This document shows, one piece after another, positions 15,794 through 23,774 of a stretch of DNA of 46,920 bases. The DNA is from Ancrocorticia sp039812645 (GTDB lineage: Bacteria > Actinomycetota > Actinomycetes > Actinomycetales > Actinomycetaceae), in contig JBDIAV010000016.1 in assembly GCA_039812645.1 (NCBI GenBank), positions 1 through 46,920 on the forward strand. Direction: 5' to 3'. Under the pieces are notes generated by a model, which was given only the letters and a program-made list of their open reading frames with translations, did no database searches and had not been told where the DNA came from. Made by a program: the position numbers and the translations under genes. How positions within the stretch are numbered: the first letter of the stretch is position 1; every line of letters begins with the position of its first letter.

Positions 15794-16724
15794 GGATATC
15801 CTCGGAGTTGTGAGTCGTGTTGTTGATGCCGGGGGCTTCCGCCTGATGGAGTGCTGCCTTGGCAAGATCCGCCCGCCCCATGATATCCAGGCAGAATGCC
15901 GCCGCCTCGGCGGTTCCGGCCCCAGCATAGTTGGTGGCGAGGGCCAGATCGCGAGTGTATAGGCGGGTGCCGTCCGTGGGTGCCGATGGATCGTCGACGT
16001 CGTCGAAGCCGAGATAGACGCCTCCGGCTCGTTGCACTAGGAGGATGCCAGCGGCCACGTCCCACGGGTGTGTGGCCTTGTTGAACGTGCCGAGAAAGTG
16101 GCCGGCGGCCACCTCGGCGAGTGAGAGTGCGGTGGAACCCGGGCGCCGCACCGAGCGGGTTTCCATGACAAGGCGGAGGAATCCGAGAGCTGCGCCTTCG
16201 CCTCCACGACGTGCCGACGGATATGACGTAGAGAAGACGCCCTGTGCGACAGGCGCTTGTAATACCCGCATGCGTTCGCCGTTGCGATAAGCGCCGGTTT
16301 CGTCGGCGCGATAGAGGATACCGGTGGTGGGTTGATAGATGACGGCGGCAATAACCTCGCCGCGATGCGCGGCTGCGATGGAGATGCACCAGTGGTCAAA
16401 ACCAATGGCGAAGTTGGACGTGCCGTCGATCGGATCGACGTACCACAGGACATCATCGTCCTCTGCCTGGCGAGCAGTCCCGTCCGCGCTGATAAGTTCG
16501 GCGGATTCTTCACCGACGATGAGGGAGTTGGGGGCCTCTCCTAAGAGGACCTCAACGATGCGCCGCTGGGCTTCGGTGTCATGAATGGTGACCACATCGT
16601 GGAAATCGGCCTTGTACGTCACATTTCCCGGAGAGCGGAAGGCGGAGACGAGGTAATCGGAGACGGAACGAGCCGCACGTTCAGCAATATCAGCGAGTGC
16701 GATGGAATCAGTCATGGTTCCCAT
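15786..16724 (-). CDS. Inositol monophosphatase family protein
   Basis: The product has up to 312 residues and carries the metal-site motifs of the family: IVGEESAE near residue 70, WYVDPIDGTSNFAIGFDHWC near residue 95, and WDVAAGILLVQRAGG near residue 220. Members hydrolyse inositol-1-phosphate, 3'-phosphoadenosine-5'-phosphate, histidinol phosphate or related substrates with Mg2+. A second ATG nine bases downstream (MTDSIAL) is an equally possible start. No further catalytic change is visible. The specific substrate cannot be told. Confidence 0.85.
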   Translation of the reverse strand: MGTMTDSIALADIAERAARSVSDYLVSAFRSPGNVTYKADFHDVVTIHDTEAQRRIVEVLLGEAPNSLIVGEESAELISADGTARQAEDDDVLWYVDPIDGTSNFAIGFDHWCISIAAAHRGEVIAAVIYQPTTGILYRADETGAYRNGERMRVLQAPVAQGVFSTSYPSARRGGEGAALGFLRLVMETRSVRRPGSTALSLAEVAAGHFLGTFNKATHPWDVAAGILLVQRAGGVYLGFDDVDDPSAPTDGTRLYTRDLALATNYAGAGTAEAAAFCLDIMGRADLAKAALHQAEAPGINNTTHNSEDIHG

Positions 16725-16809
16725 GGTGTCACGATTTGGACAGCAAACACCAAAGTTCGCCCGATGCTGGGAAAAGACTGATGAAAGAATCCAACTTACT
16801 GCTTTCGCC

Positions 16810-16838
16810 TTGACTTAACTGAACGACACGCGTGTAAT
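16810..16838 (+). promoter_or_regulatory. Promoter of whiB
   Basis: TTGACT (16810-16815) and TGTAAT (16833-16838) are separated by exactly 17 bp, a near-consensus vegetative promoter 43 bp upstream of the whiB ATG. Confidence 0.75.
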
Positions 16839-16881
16839 TCTAGGTGGACATCACCGAATCTTCCGACAAGGAGACCCCACG

Positions 16882-17244
16882 ATGCGAGTTTCGTCCGAAT
16901 GGACTCCCGTTCCGCTGCTTGGGCCGCATGAGCTCACCGCGGACGAACAGCAGGAGTTCATGCTGGGCATTTTCAATTTGGGGTATGGGACTGCGTCGGG
17001 TGAGCAACTCGCCTGGCAGGACTTTGCACTGTGCGCGGAAACGGATCCGGACATCTTCTTCCCCGAAAAGGGTGGCTCCACAACTCCTGCGACAAGTGTC
17101 TGCTCTCAGTGCATGGTGCAGGCAGAATGCCTCGAGTACGCCATTTCTCACGACATTCGCCACGGCATTTGGGGCGGCATGTCCGATAACGATCGCCGCA
17201 GGCTCTCGCGTGAGCGCCGCCGGGTGAGTGGACTGGGTGCCTAA
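16882..17244 (+). CDS. WhiB-family iron-sulfur regulator, WhiB2-like
   Basis: The 120-residue protein has the four WhiB cysteines at 51, 74, 77 and 83 (C-x22-C-x2-C-x5-C), which hold a [4Fe-4S] cluster, the GIWGG turn at 95-99, and a basic DNA-binding tail (RRRLSRERRR). AAGGAG lies eight bases before ATG 16882. In mycobacteria WhiB2 (WhmD) is needed for septation and sits near the same neighbours (TIGR03089, DUF3499, metallopeptidase-like gene), so I call it WhiB2-like. It probably acts with the principal sigma factor on cell-division or envelope genes. Confidence 0.92.
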   Translation: MRVSSEWTPVPLLGPHELTADEQQEFMLGIFNLGYGTASGEQLAWQDFALCAETDPDIFFPEKGGSTTPATSVCSQCMVQAECLEYAISHDIRHGIWGGMSDNDRRRLSRERRRVSGLGA

Positions 17245-17256
17245 GGTTTGGAGTCT

Positions 17257-20200
17257 GTGGCTACCCCTATCCGTGACGACGTTCTCGCTGTTCTTGTCAC
17301 ACGGGTAGGCGATCAACATTTGCCTGATACTCTGCGGGCGCTGTCGGCGCAGGAGCTTCCTCCGAGCAGATTAACCGTTGTTGTCGTGGGAGAACCTTCG
17401 GCGGGAGACTCCCCAGATCTTGCCGGTGTCGAGGAGCTTCTGTCCGAGTATCCGGGATTCACGACGACGGCGCCCCCGCGTGTTATTGCAAACCCTCAAG
17501 CCAAGAACTTCGCCCAGGCTGTCAATGCCGCGGTTGATGGCGACGAGCCATGGCTGTGGTTGTTGCACGGAGACGGTGCGCCCCAACCGTCCTGTCTTGA
17601 TCGCCAGCTCAGGCTGGCCGTGACCAGCCCGAAGATTGGGGCCGTTGGCGTCAAGCAGGTGGCGTGGGATGATCACAGTGACCTTCTCGAGGTGGGTATT
17701 CGGGCTACCCGATCCGCACGGCGCGTGCCGGAAATTGAGCCTAACGAGTTTGATCAGGGACAGCTGGATTATCGTGAGGATGTCCTCGCTGTAGGCAGTG
17801 TGGCCATGCTGATACGTCGGGAGGCGTTCGAGGCGGTGGGCCATCTTGATCCGGCACTTGGTCCCTACGGTGACGGCTTGGAATTTTCACGCCGCCTCTG
17901 GGCTGGGGGATGGCGTGTGGTGGTGCAGCCCCGTGCCATCGTTGCTCACGCAAGAGCCTCGTTGGATGCGCCGACGAGCGTAACGTTCGCGAGCCGCCGC
18001 AGCGCACAGCTCTACAACGCGGCTGTGGCTGCACCGGCGTTTGTCCTTGTTTATCTCATACTCAGTCAGCTGATTGTGGCACCCGTGCGCTCGATAGGAC
18101 GTCTAGTAACGAAAGACGTCCGTCACGCCGTGCCCGAGTTGATGGGAGCCGCCCGTTTCTGGGGAATGATTCCGGCGGTCATTGCGTCACGCCGCCGCCT
18201 ACGCGCAGCGACCCATACCTCCCGCGAGGTACTCCGAACTCTAGAAGAACGTCCTCGCGAGGTGTGGCTCGCCCAGCGCCGTGTCCGCCATTCGCAGGCC
18301 GATGCTACTGCTATGGCGGACATGCCCGGGCCGTTGGAGCTTCGGGAGCTGGCCGCCGCGCGAAGAGCTCGCCGTATTTGGGCAACGGTTACCCTCTTGG
18401 TCTCAGTGTTCGGTAGTCTCGCAGGCCTGGTCCCTCTCCTAGGCCGTGGTGTTCTTACCAGGGGAGCGTTGCTTCCTGACGTCTCTAGCTTCCGAGATTT
18501 GGCAGCCATGGCGGCGTCTGGTTGGCTTCCCGCCGGAGACGGCCTCGCCACCCCAGTTGACGCCTTGTGGCTGGTATTGAGCCCGCTAGTGCTCATCACG
18601 ACACCGCTGGGAGGATCGCTCGGGGCGGTTGCCAGCGCTATCGTGATCACCGGTATTGTGCTGGCCGCTGTCGTAGCTTTCTGGGCTTCGGGCAGGATCG
18701 TTCACTCAGCTCCGCTTCGCGCTCTTGCGGCTCTCGTGTGGGGATTTGCGCCGCCGCTTCTTGCCGCGGTGTCCATAGGGCACGTTGCAGGGATCGTGTG
18801 GCATGTCTTGGCGCCAGCTCTGGTGGCGTGCGCTCTTGATACCTGGCGCACACCCTCCGTTCGAGCGTTGGGGCGTACTGCGCTTCTTCTTGCCATCATG
18901 AGTGCTGCGGCGCCAGCCACCACGCTCCTTATCCTTCCGCTGCTTGTGGTGACGCTGTACCGCCGAGCGTGGCGATGGTTGTGGATCCCGGTACCGGCGT
19001 TGGCCCTGCTCGCTCCCACTGTTATTTCTGCGGTGCGCGATGAGGCGTGGTGGAAGCTTCTTCTTGCGAGCCCGGGCCATCCGCTCGATGCGCCCGTTAC
19101 CGCTCTTGATATTCTCACCTTCTCACCCGCAACCGCGGCCTCGGAGGCCTCATCCGGGGTTGCACCAACTTTCGTGGCCCTTGGTGAGCTCACCATTCTC
19201 CTTCCTATCATCGCTTCCCTACTGCTGGTTATCCCGGCCGTGGCCCTGCTTGCACGAACAGGTCGCCGTGGCTGGGTGCTCGGAGGATGGACCATCGTAG
19301 GTCTCGGTATTGTGTGGGCGGTGGGCTGCGCGCTGACTGACGTTGCTGTTGTATCTCAAGTGCCCGCCCTCGTTGTCACCACGGCGTGGCCGGGAATGGC
19401 TTTATCTCTTGCCATTCTTGGCCTGTGGCTCGCTTTCTTGGGTGGCGGCGAGAGTGTGTACGACTCTTTCGGCTTGCCCGGCTGGCGTCGCATTGCCGCT
19501 GGGCTGGCGGGCCTGAGTGTTGCCCTATCGTGTATCGGATACGCGGGTGTGTGGGCGGACAAATCGCTGCGCGGAGATACACCTCTGCAGTCCGCTCCCG
19601 CGAATTCGCTTCCGGCCGTTGCCGTGGTAGAGCAGCGGAGCGATTACCGCTCTCGTGTATTGGAGATTGTGCCCTCGGACGAGGGGAGCGTCATCAGCGT
19701 GTTGCGTGGCCCCGGGGCTCAGCTCCACGAAAGTGGCATGGTTGTTGGCCTCATGAATCTCTCGGCCACAATGTCGGGTCTCGAGGATGCACGTGACGAT
19801 CTAGCTCGCGCCGTCGCTGATTCGGCAGAAGCAGCAAAGATTTTTGGGGAGCACGCAATATCGCACGTTTTTGTGCCTGCGTCAGATAACGACGACGCTC
19901 GTAAGGCCCTTATATCCCGGCTTGGTGGAACCGGTGGATTGGAATTCGTCACGGAGAATGCGTCAGGCGCATTCTGGCGAGTACGGGTGGGCAATGGCCC
20001 GGTGGATGCCGCGAGCACCTCGCGTTTGAGGATCGAGGATGGGGAGAGCACAATGTCGCTCACCTCGGGACGTATTGGGTCACGGCTGGATATTCCGAAT
20101 GGCAAGGAAGGCCGCCGCCTCGTGTTAAGTGAGCGCGCAGACGCGGGATGGCGCGCCACACTTGATGGCGTTGAGCTCGAGTCGGTTAGTGACGGGTGGA

Positions 20201-20352
20201 GGCAGACCTGGGAGTTACCATCTCACGGTGGCCACTTGCGTATTCAATACGGTGGCGCGGTGCCGTGGATGCTTTACGGCCAGGTTGCCATCTTGAGCGT
20301 GGCTCTCGTTCTGGCTCTTCCCACTCGTCGAAGGAAGCAGGCGTGGGTATGA
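17257..20352 (+). CDS. Giant membrane-bound family 2 glycosyltransferase
   Basis: I start at GTG 17257, which has GGAG close upstream; TTG 17248 is possible and adds three residues. The product has about 1031 residues. Residues of about 8-240 form a GT2 domain (VLAVLVTRVGDQHLPDTLRA, WLWLLHGDGAPQPSCLDRQL with HGD where DxD is usual, VGSVAMLIRREAFEAVGHLD). A long hydrophobic part with a dozen or more helices and a C-terminal extracytoplasmic part (about 790-1000) follow. It likely adds or exports sugars of an arabinogalactan- or teichoic-like wall polymer. The next gene, DUF5719, overlaps its end, so both probably act together outside the membrane. Confidence 0.85.
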   Translation: MATPIRDDVLAVLVTRVGDQHLPDTLRALSAQELPPSRLTVVVVGEPSAGDSPDLAGVEELLSEYPGFTTTAPPRVIANPQAKNFAQAVNAAVDGDEPWLWLLHGDGAPQPSCLDRQLRLAVTSPKIGAVGVKQVAWDDHSDLLEVGIRATRSARRVPEIEPNEFDQGQLDYREDVLAVGSVAMLIRREAFEAVGHLDPALGPYGDGLEFSRRLWAGGWRVVVQPRAIVAHARASLDAPTSVTFASRRSAQLYNAAVAAPAFVLVYLILSQLIVAPVRSIGRLVTKDVRHAVPELMGAARFWGMIPAVIASRRRLRAATHTSREVLRTLEERPREVWLAQRRVRHSQADATAMADMPGPLELRELAAARRARRIWATVTLLVSVFGSLAGLVPLLGRGVLTRGALLPDVSSFRDLAAMAASGWLPAGDGLATPVDALWLVLSPLVLITTPLGGSLGAVASAIVITGIVLAAVVAFWASGRIVHSAPLRALAALVWGFAPPLLAAVSIGHVAGIVWHVLAPALVACALDTWRTPSVRALGRTALLLAIMSAAAPATTLLILPLLVVTLYRRAWRWLWIPVPALALLAPTVISAVRDEAWWKLLLASPGHPLDAPVTALDILTFSPATAASEASSGVAPTFVALGELTILLPIIASLLLVIPAVALLARTGRRGWVLGGWTIVGLGIVWAVGCALTDVAVVSQVPALVVTTAWPGMALSLAILGLWLAFLGGGESVYDSFGLPGWRRIAAGLAGLSVALSCIGYAGVWADKSLRGDTPLQSAPANSLPAVAVVEQRSDYRSRVLEIVPSDEGSVISVLRGPGAQLHESGMVVGLMNLSATMSGLEDARDDLARAVADSAEAAKIFGEHAISHVFVPASDNDDARKALISRLGGTGGLEFVTENASGAFWRVRVGNGPVDAASTSRLRIEDGESTMSLTSGRIGSRLDIPNGKEGRRLVLSERADAGWRATLDGVELESVSDGWRQTWELPSHGGHLRIQYGGAVPWMLYGQVAILSVALVLALPTRRRKQAWV

Positions 20353-21776
20353 GAGTTCGCCAGATTGCTACCTCGGTTGCTGTCCTCGTGTTGGCCGGTG
20401 GAGCGTGTGGACTTGCCGTCGCTACACTACCGAAACCGGAGGGCGCGCTGACGGTTCCTGTCATTGAGAATACCGGTGACTACGCCCAGGCTTTGTGCCC
20501 GGGCGGCTTCGAGCGCACGTTTGGCCAGGGAGTCGACGTCACTCAGGTGAACGAAGATGTTGCGATGAGTTCATGGTTCGTTACGGCCTCGAAAAGCAGG
20601 GAATTTCTTCCATGGTCGGGGACTGAGACACCTGGCGCGCTGACGTTCAGCGAAGCACCCGTGGCTACATCCAATGGGGCGGTGGTCGGATCGCTCCAAG
20701 TTGAGCAAGAGAGTGCCCAGGCGGATCAGTTTGCTGGAGCGAACATATATTCTGCGAAAGCTGGGGATACTCGCGGACTCGCGATTGGCCCCTGCCTCTC
20801 CAGTGCGGTCGATTTCTGGTTTGTTGGTGCAGCCAGCGGTATTGGTACGTCAAATCAACTTCTTCTTTTTAACCCGGGGCACACCCCTGTGACCGTTAGT
20901 CTCTCCGCATATGGCTCCACCGGTCCTCTCTCGCTCGGCGCTGCAAGCAGCGTGGCAATCGCAGCAGATTCGATGGCGCGAGTAGACCTGGATGGTCTCA
21001 TCCCCACTAACTCGCGTATTGCCTTGCACGCCAGCACTGATTCAGGGGAGATTGCAGCACTCTTGCAAACCAATGAGATTGAGGGCGTTAAACCACGCGG
21101 GGTGAGTTTTATTTCAGGCTCCAGCAAGGGGCGTGAACTGCTTATCCCCGCCATCGCCATACCGGAGGATCCGGCAACTATTCCCTCCGTGCGCCTTGTC
21201 AATACTGAGTCGGTTGAGGCAAAAGTATCGGTAGAGATCATTGGATCGGAGGGGAGCGTAGAACTAGCGGGCGGTGACGTCGTCGTCGCTCCGGAAGCCG
21301 TCCTCGACCTCTCGCTGTCCGGAGTAAAACCAGGGAACTACGCGCTTCGGATCACCTCCGAACAGGCTATCGCCGCCGGAGCGCTACTCGTCACCCCCGA
21401 CTCCAGTGCTGGTGCCCGCGATGTCGCTTGGGCGAGCGCTCGCGAACCACTTACCTCCGGCGCGATAGCGTTCGGAGAAACGACGACGACGGCCATCGTC
21501 ACCTCCACATCGAACGGCCCGGCAAACGTGGAGATTGTCCCGGTCACCGCGCAAGGCATGGAACTGGACCCGCTGCCACTTAAAATCCAAGGGTCGGAAA
21601 CGGCCTCTCTTGAGCTACCTGCGGACAGTGTCGGCTTTTTCTTCTCGTCATCGCAGCCGGTGGTAGCGGGTGCGATTTCCCGAATCGCACTGGACGGGGG
21701 AGATGGTATGGAGTGGAGCCCGGTATTCACTCCCGCTGCGGACGAAGCAGCCGGACGTATCGCCGCCACTAACTAG
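20343..21776 (+). CDS. DUF5719 family secreted protein
   Basis: GTG 20343 has AAGGA seven bases upstream; ATG 20349 overlaps the previous stop as ATGA and is an alternative. The product has about 477 residues: an N-terminal signal anchor (RQIATSVAVLVLAGGACGLA), then beta-rich extracytoplasmic sequence with repeating motifs such as LLFNPGHTPVTVSLSAYGS and VRLVNTESVEAKVSVEIIG, resembling a series of Ig-like sandwiches. No catalytic motif is seen. Actinobacteria commonly place this family next to a large membrane glycosyltransferase, so it may be a partner of that enzyme. The function is unknown. Confidence 0.78.
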   Translation: MGMRVRQIATSVAVLVLAGGACGLAVATLPKPEGALTVPVIENTGDYAQALCPGGFERTFGQGVDVTQVNEDVAMSSWFVTASKSREFLPWSGTETPGALTFSEAPVATSNGAVVGSLQVEQESAQADQFAGANIYSAKAGDTRGLAIGPCLSSAVDFWFVGAASGIGTSNQLLLFNPGHTPVTVSLSAYGSTGPLSLGAASSVAIAADSMARVDLDGLIPTNSRIALHASTDSGEIAALLQTNEIEGVKPRGVSFISGSSKGRELLIPAIAIPEDPATIPSVRLVNTESVEAKVSVEIIGSEGSVELAGGDVVVAPEAVLDLSLSGVKPGNYALRITSEQAIAAGALLVTPDSSAGARDVAWASAREPLTSGAIAFGETTTTAIVTSTSNGPANVEIVPVTAQGMELDPLPLKIQGSETASLELPADSVGFFFSSSQPVVAGAISRIALDGGDGMEWSPVFTPAADEAAGRIAATN

Positions 21777-21897
21777 ACGGTCGATTCTGCGGTGAGTGGA
21801 GTCCTCCTGAAAATTCGTCTCTGGTATTCGACGACCTGTGTGTCATGGGTACGAAGAGTGCGGGATTTCGAAGAAACTTTCTACCTCTGCACGGTGT

Positions 21898-22335
21898 TTA
21901 CCCGCGCAGGTAGTCGATATCTTCTGGATGCTTCCCCAACGCTGACGCAAGCTGTTCGGTGACGACCGAATGGATGAAGAGCCGCGGATACGGATCCTTT
22001 GCGGCTGCGGCCAGCATCGGCATGCGGTAGAAGATAATACGCCCGGTGATTTTTGCAGGCTTCTCAAAAGGAAGATAGCGCGCTAAAGGGACACCATCTT
22101 CCCAGGGGGCCGGGTCGTTTTCAGGAACGTCGAGGACACCATAATCGATATGCCGCATATCGTTTTCGAGAAAACGGCGGTAGGTCATGAGATCAAAGGC
22201 AATAAAATCGTCGAACTTGTCCGCTCTGGTGCGGGCAGCCGGGACGTGACCGGGGATGACCGGGCCGCGCATGCCACGTCCGTGCCGGTCACGGCGGCGT
22301 GCCTGAGTGCGCAGAGGTGGGATATTCATGGGCAT
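21898..22335 (-). CDS. Metallopeptidase-family (zincin-like, DUF1025) protein with degenerate active site
   Basis: The 145-residue protein contains RRRDRHGRGMRGPVIPGHVP, the usual N-terminal motif of this actinobacterial family, and ends RLFIHSVVTEQLASALGKHP. That last segment is where minimal zincins have HExxHxxG. Here only one histidine (IHS) is kept and the glutamate and second histidine are replaced, so zinc peptidase activity is doubtful. The gene diverges from a DUF3499 gene 76 bp away, a pairing also seen in mycobacteria. A second ATG two codons downstream (MNIPP) may be the start. Confidence 0.75.
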   Translation of the reverse strand: MPMNIPPLRTQARRRDRHGRGMRGPVIPGHVPAARTRADKFDDFIAFDLMTYRRFLENDMRHIDYGVLDVPENDPAPWEDGVPLARYLPFEKPAKITGRIIFYRMPMLAAAAKDPYPRLFIHSVVTEQLASALGKHPEDIDYLRG

Positions 22336-22411
22336 ACCGCAAGACTACCGCCCGGTCGGGAGAGGATCACCCTCGGCGGGAGACGAGGGGGCGGTGGTAC
22401 GGTTGGAGACT

Positions 22412-22795
22412 GTGAGATACGTCCGAGAATGTTCGCGCCAGAACTGTCACGAGGCTGCGGTGGCCACCATGACCTACGGGTACGAGGAAGCCACAGCGGT
22501 GCTGGGTCCACTTTCACCCACGCCTGAGCCTGGTGCCCTGGACCTCTGCGCGTATCATGCCCATTCGGTGACGGTGCCTCGTGGCTGGTCGATGGTACGG
22601 CTGGTGACGGAGTTTGAACCGGCTCCGCCCTCCGATTCGGATCTCATGGCGCTCGCGAACGCCATCCGTGCTGCGGCGCGCCGCAACGTCCCAGAACCCA
22701 CGCGTCCGCGCGCTGATATCCGCGCAGCCGCGCTCCCCAAGAACGATGGCCGCCTCGCCGTCGTCCCCGATTCTCAGGAGAACCCGAGTGAATAG
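22412..22795 (+). CDS. DUF3499 family protein
   Basis: GTG 22412, with GGAG just upstream, gives a 127-residue protein starting VRYVRECSRQNC, which matches the short cysteine-rich start of the family; longer upstream starts would overlap the divergent gene. The core is EAAVATMTYGYEEATAVLGP and LDLCAYHAHSVTVPRGWSMV, with cysteines near 6, 11 and 50 that could bind a metal. The C-terminal half is Ala/Arg-rich and looks disordered. The function is unknown. The end overlaps the Trm112-like gene. Confidence 0.82.
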   Translation: MRYVRECSRQNCHEAAVATMTYGYEEATAVLGPLSPTPEPGALDLCAYHAHSVTVPRGWSMVRLVTEFEPAPPSDSDLMALANAIRAAARRNVPEPTRPRADIRAAALPKNDGRLAVVPDSQENPSE

Positions 22796-22982
22796 CATGC
22801 TGCCTACCTGGATTGATGATGCGCTTCGGTGCCCGGCTACCGGCTCGAAGCTGGAGTGGGGAACACGGGAGGACGGTTCTGTGGAGCTAGTCTCAACGAA
22901 TACTGACGGGCCCCGCTACGCATACCCCGTGACCGATGGCATCCCGATCCTGCTGTCGTTCGAAGCTCGAGTGGTTGACTGA
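22788..22982 (+). CDS. Trm112-like small zinc-ribbon-fold protein
   Basis: GTG 22788 has AGGAG seven bases upstream and overlaps the DUF3499 gene by 8 bp, giving 64 residues. The pattern LRCPATGSKLEW and YPVTDGIPILL is that of Trm112/UPF0434 proteins. In other organisms these small proteins activate or stabilise methyltransferases or sit near wall-sugar genes. Only one of the usual cysteine pairs is present. Confidence 0.82.
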   Translation: MNSMLPTWIDDALRCPATGSKLEWGTREDGSVELVSTNTDGPRYAYPVTDGIPILLSFEARVVD

Positions 22983-23074
22983 TCGGTATCAGTCACTAAT
23001 GTCGCTGCCCGGTGGCGCGGCTCGCGCTCGGGCAACGTCACATCAATAGATGTTTACGTGAGAATATAGGACAC

Positions 23075-23758
23075 ATGAGTACTCGCATTCTCGTCGTGGA
23101 TGACGACCCTGGCATTTCGGAGATGGTGGCGCTCCTGCTCGAGTCCGAGGGATATGACGTGACCGTCTGCGCCAATGGTTCCAGCGTGGTGGCACTGTAC
23201 CGTGTCGAACGCCCGGATCTTGTGCTGCTCGACGTCATGCTTCCCGGTCTCGATGGCGTCAGTGTATGCAAACATTTGCGTGAGGAATCAGATGTTCCGA
23301 TCATCATGATGAGTGCTCGGACCGATTCATTGGATGTTATTGCGGGGCTCGAAGCCGGTGCGGACGATTATGTGACTAAACCCTTTGAGAACTCGGTGCT
23401 TCTCGCCCGTGTCAAGACGCGTCTGCGGCGCCAGGAGCCAGAATCAGAAACTCTTCGGGTGGCTGACCTTACCGTGGATCTCAAGGGGCATCAGGTGCTT
23501 CGCGATGGCAAGGACCTGCGTCTCACCCCGCTCGAGTTCGATCTTCTTGCCGTTTTGGCTCGCAAGCCGTGGCAGGTTTTCTCGCGAGAGGAACTGCTGG
23601 AACAGGTGTGGGGCTATCGTCATAACTCTGCCGATACGCGGCTCGTCAACGTCCACATCCAGCGCTTGCGTTCGAAGGTGGAGAAGGACGCGGATCATCC
23701 AGAAGTGGTCTTGACCATCCGGGGTGTGGGTTACCGCGCCGGAGCTGTCCAGGAGTGA
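23075..23758 (+). CDS. mtrA: Response regulator MtrA
   Basis: ATG 23075 has AGGA just upstream and gives 227 residues, the normal MtrA length. The receiver domain has the acidic pair DDD at 9-11, the phosphoacceptor Asp53 in LVLLDVMLPG, and Lys102 in VTKPF. The C-terminal OmpR-type winged helix contains LTPLEFDLLAVLARKPWQVF and LVNVHIQRLRSKVE. MtrA regulates cell-wall hydrolases and cell division in actinobacteria. The gene order mtrA-mtrB-lpqB is the conserved one, which makes the assignment firm. Confidence 0.96.
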   Translation: MSTRILVVDDDPGISEMVALLLESEGYDVTVCANGSSVVALYRVERPDLVLLDVMLPGLDGVSVCKHLREESDVPIIMMSARTDSLDVIAGLEAGADDYVTKPFENSVLLARVKTRLRRQEPESETLRVADLTVDLKGHQVLRDGKDLRLTPLEFDLLAVLARKPWQVFSREELLEQVWGYRHNSADTRLVNVHIQRLRSKVEKDADHPEVVLTIRGVGYRAGAVQE

Positions 23759-23774
23759 TCGGGGCACTACTCAA

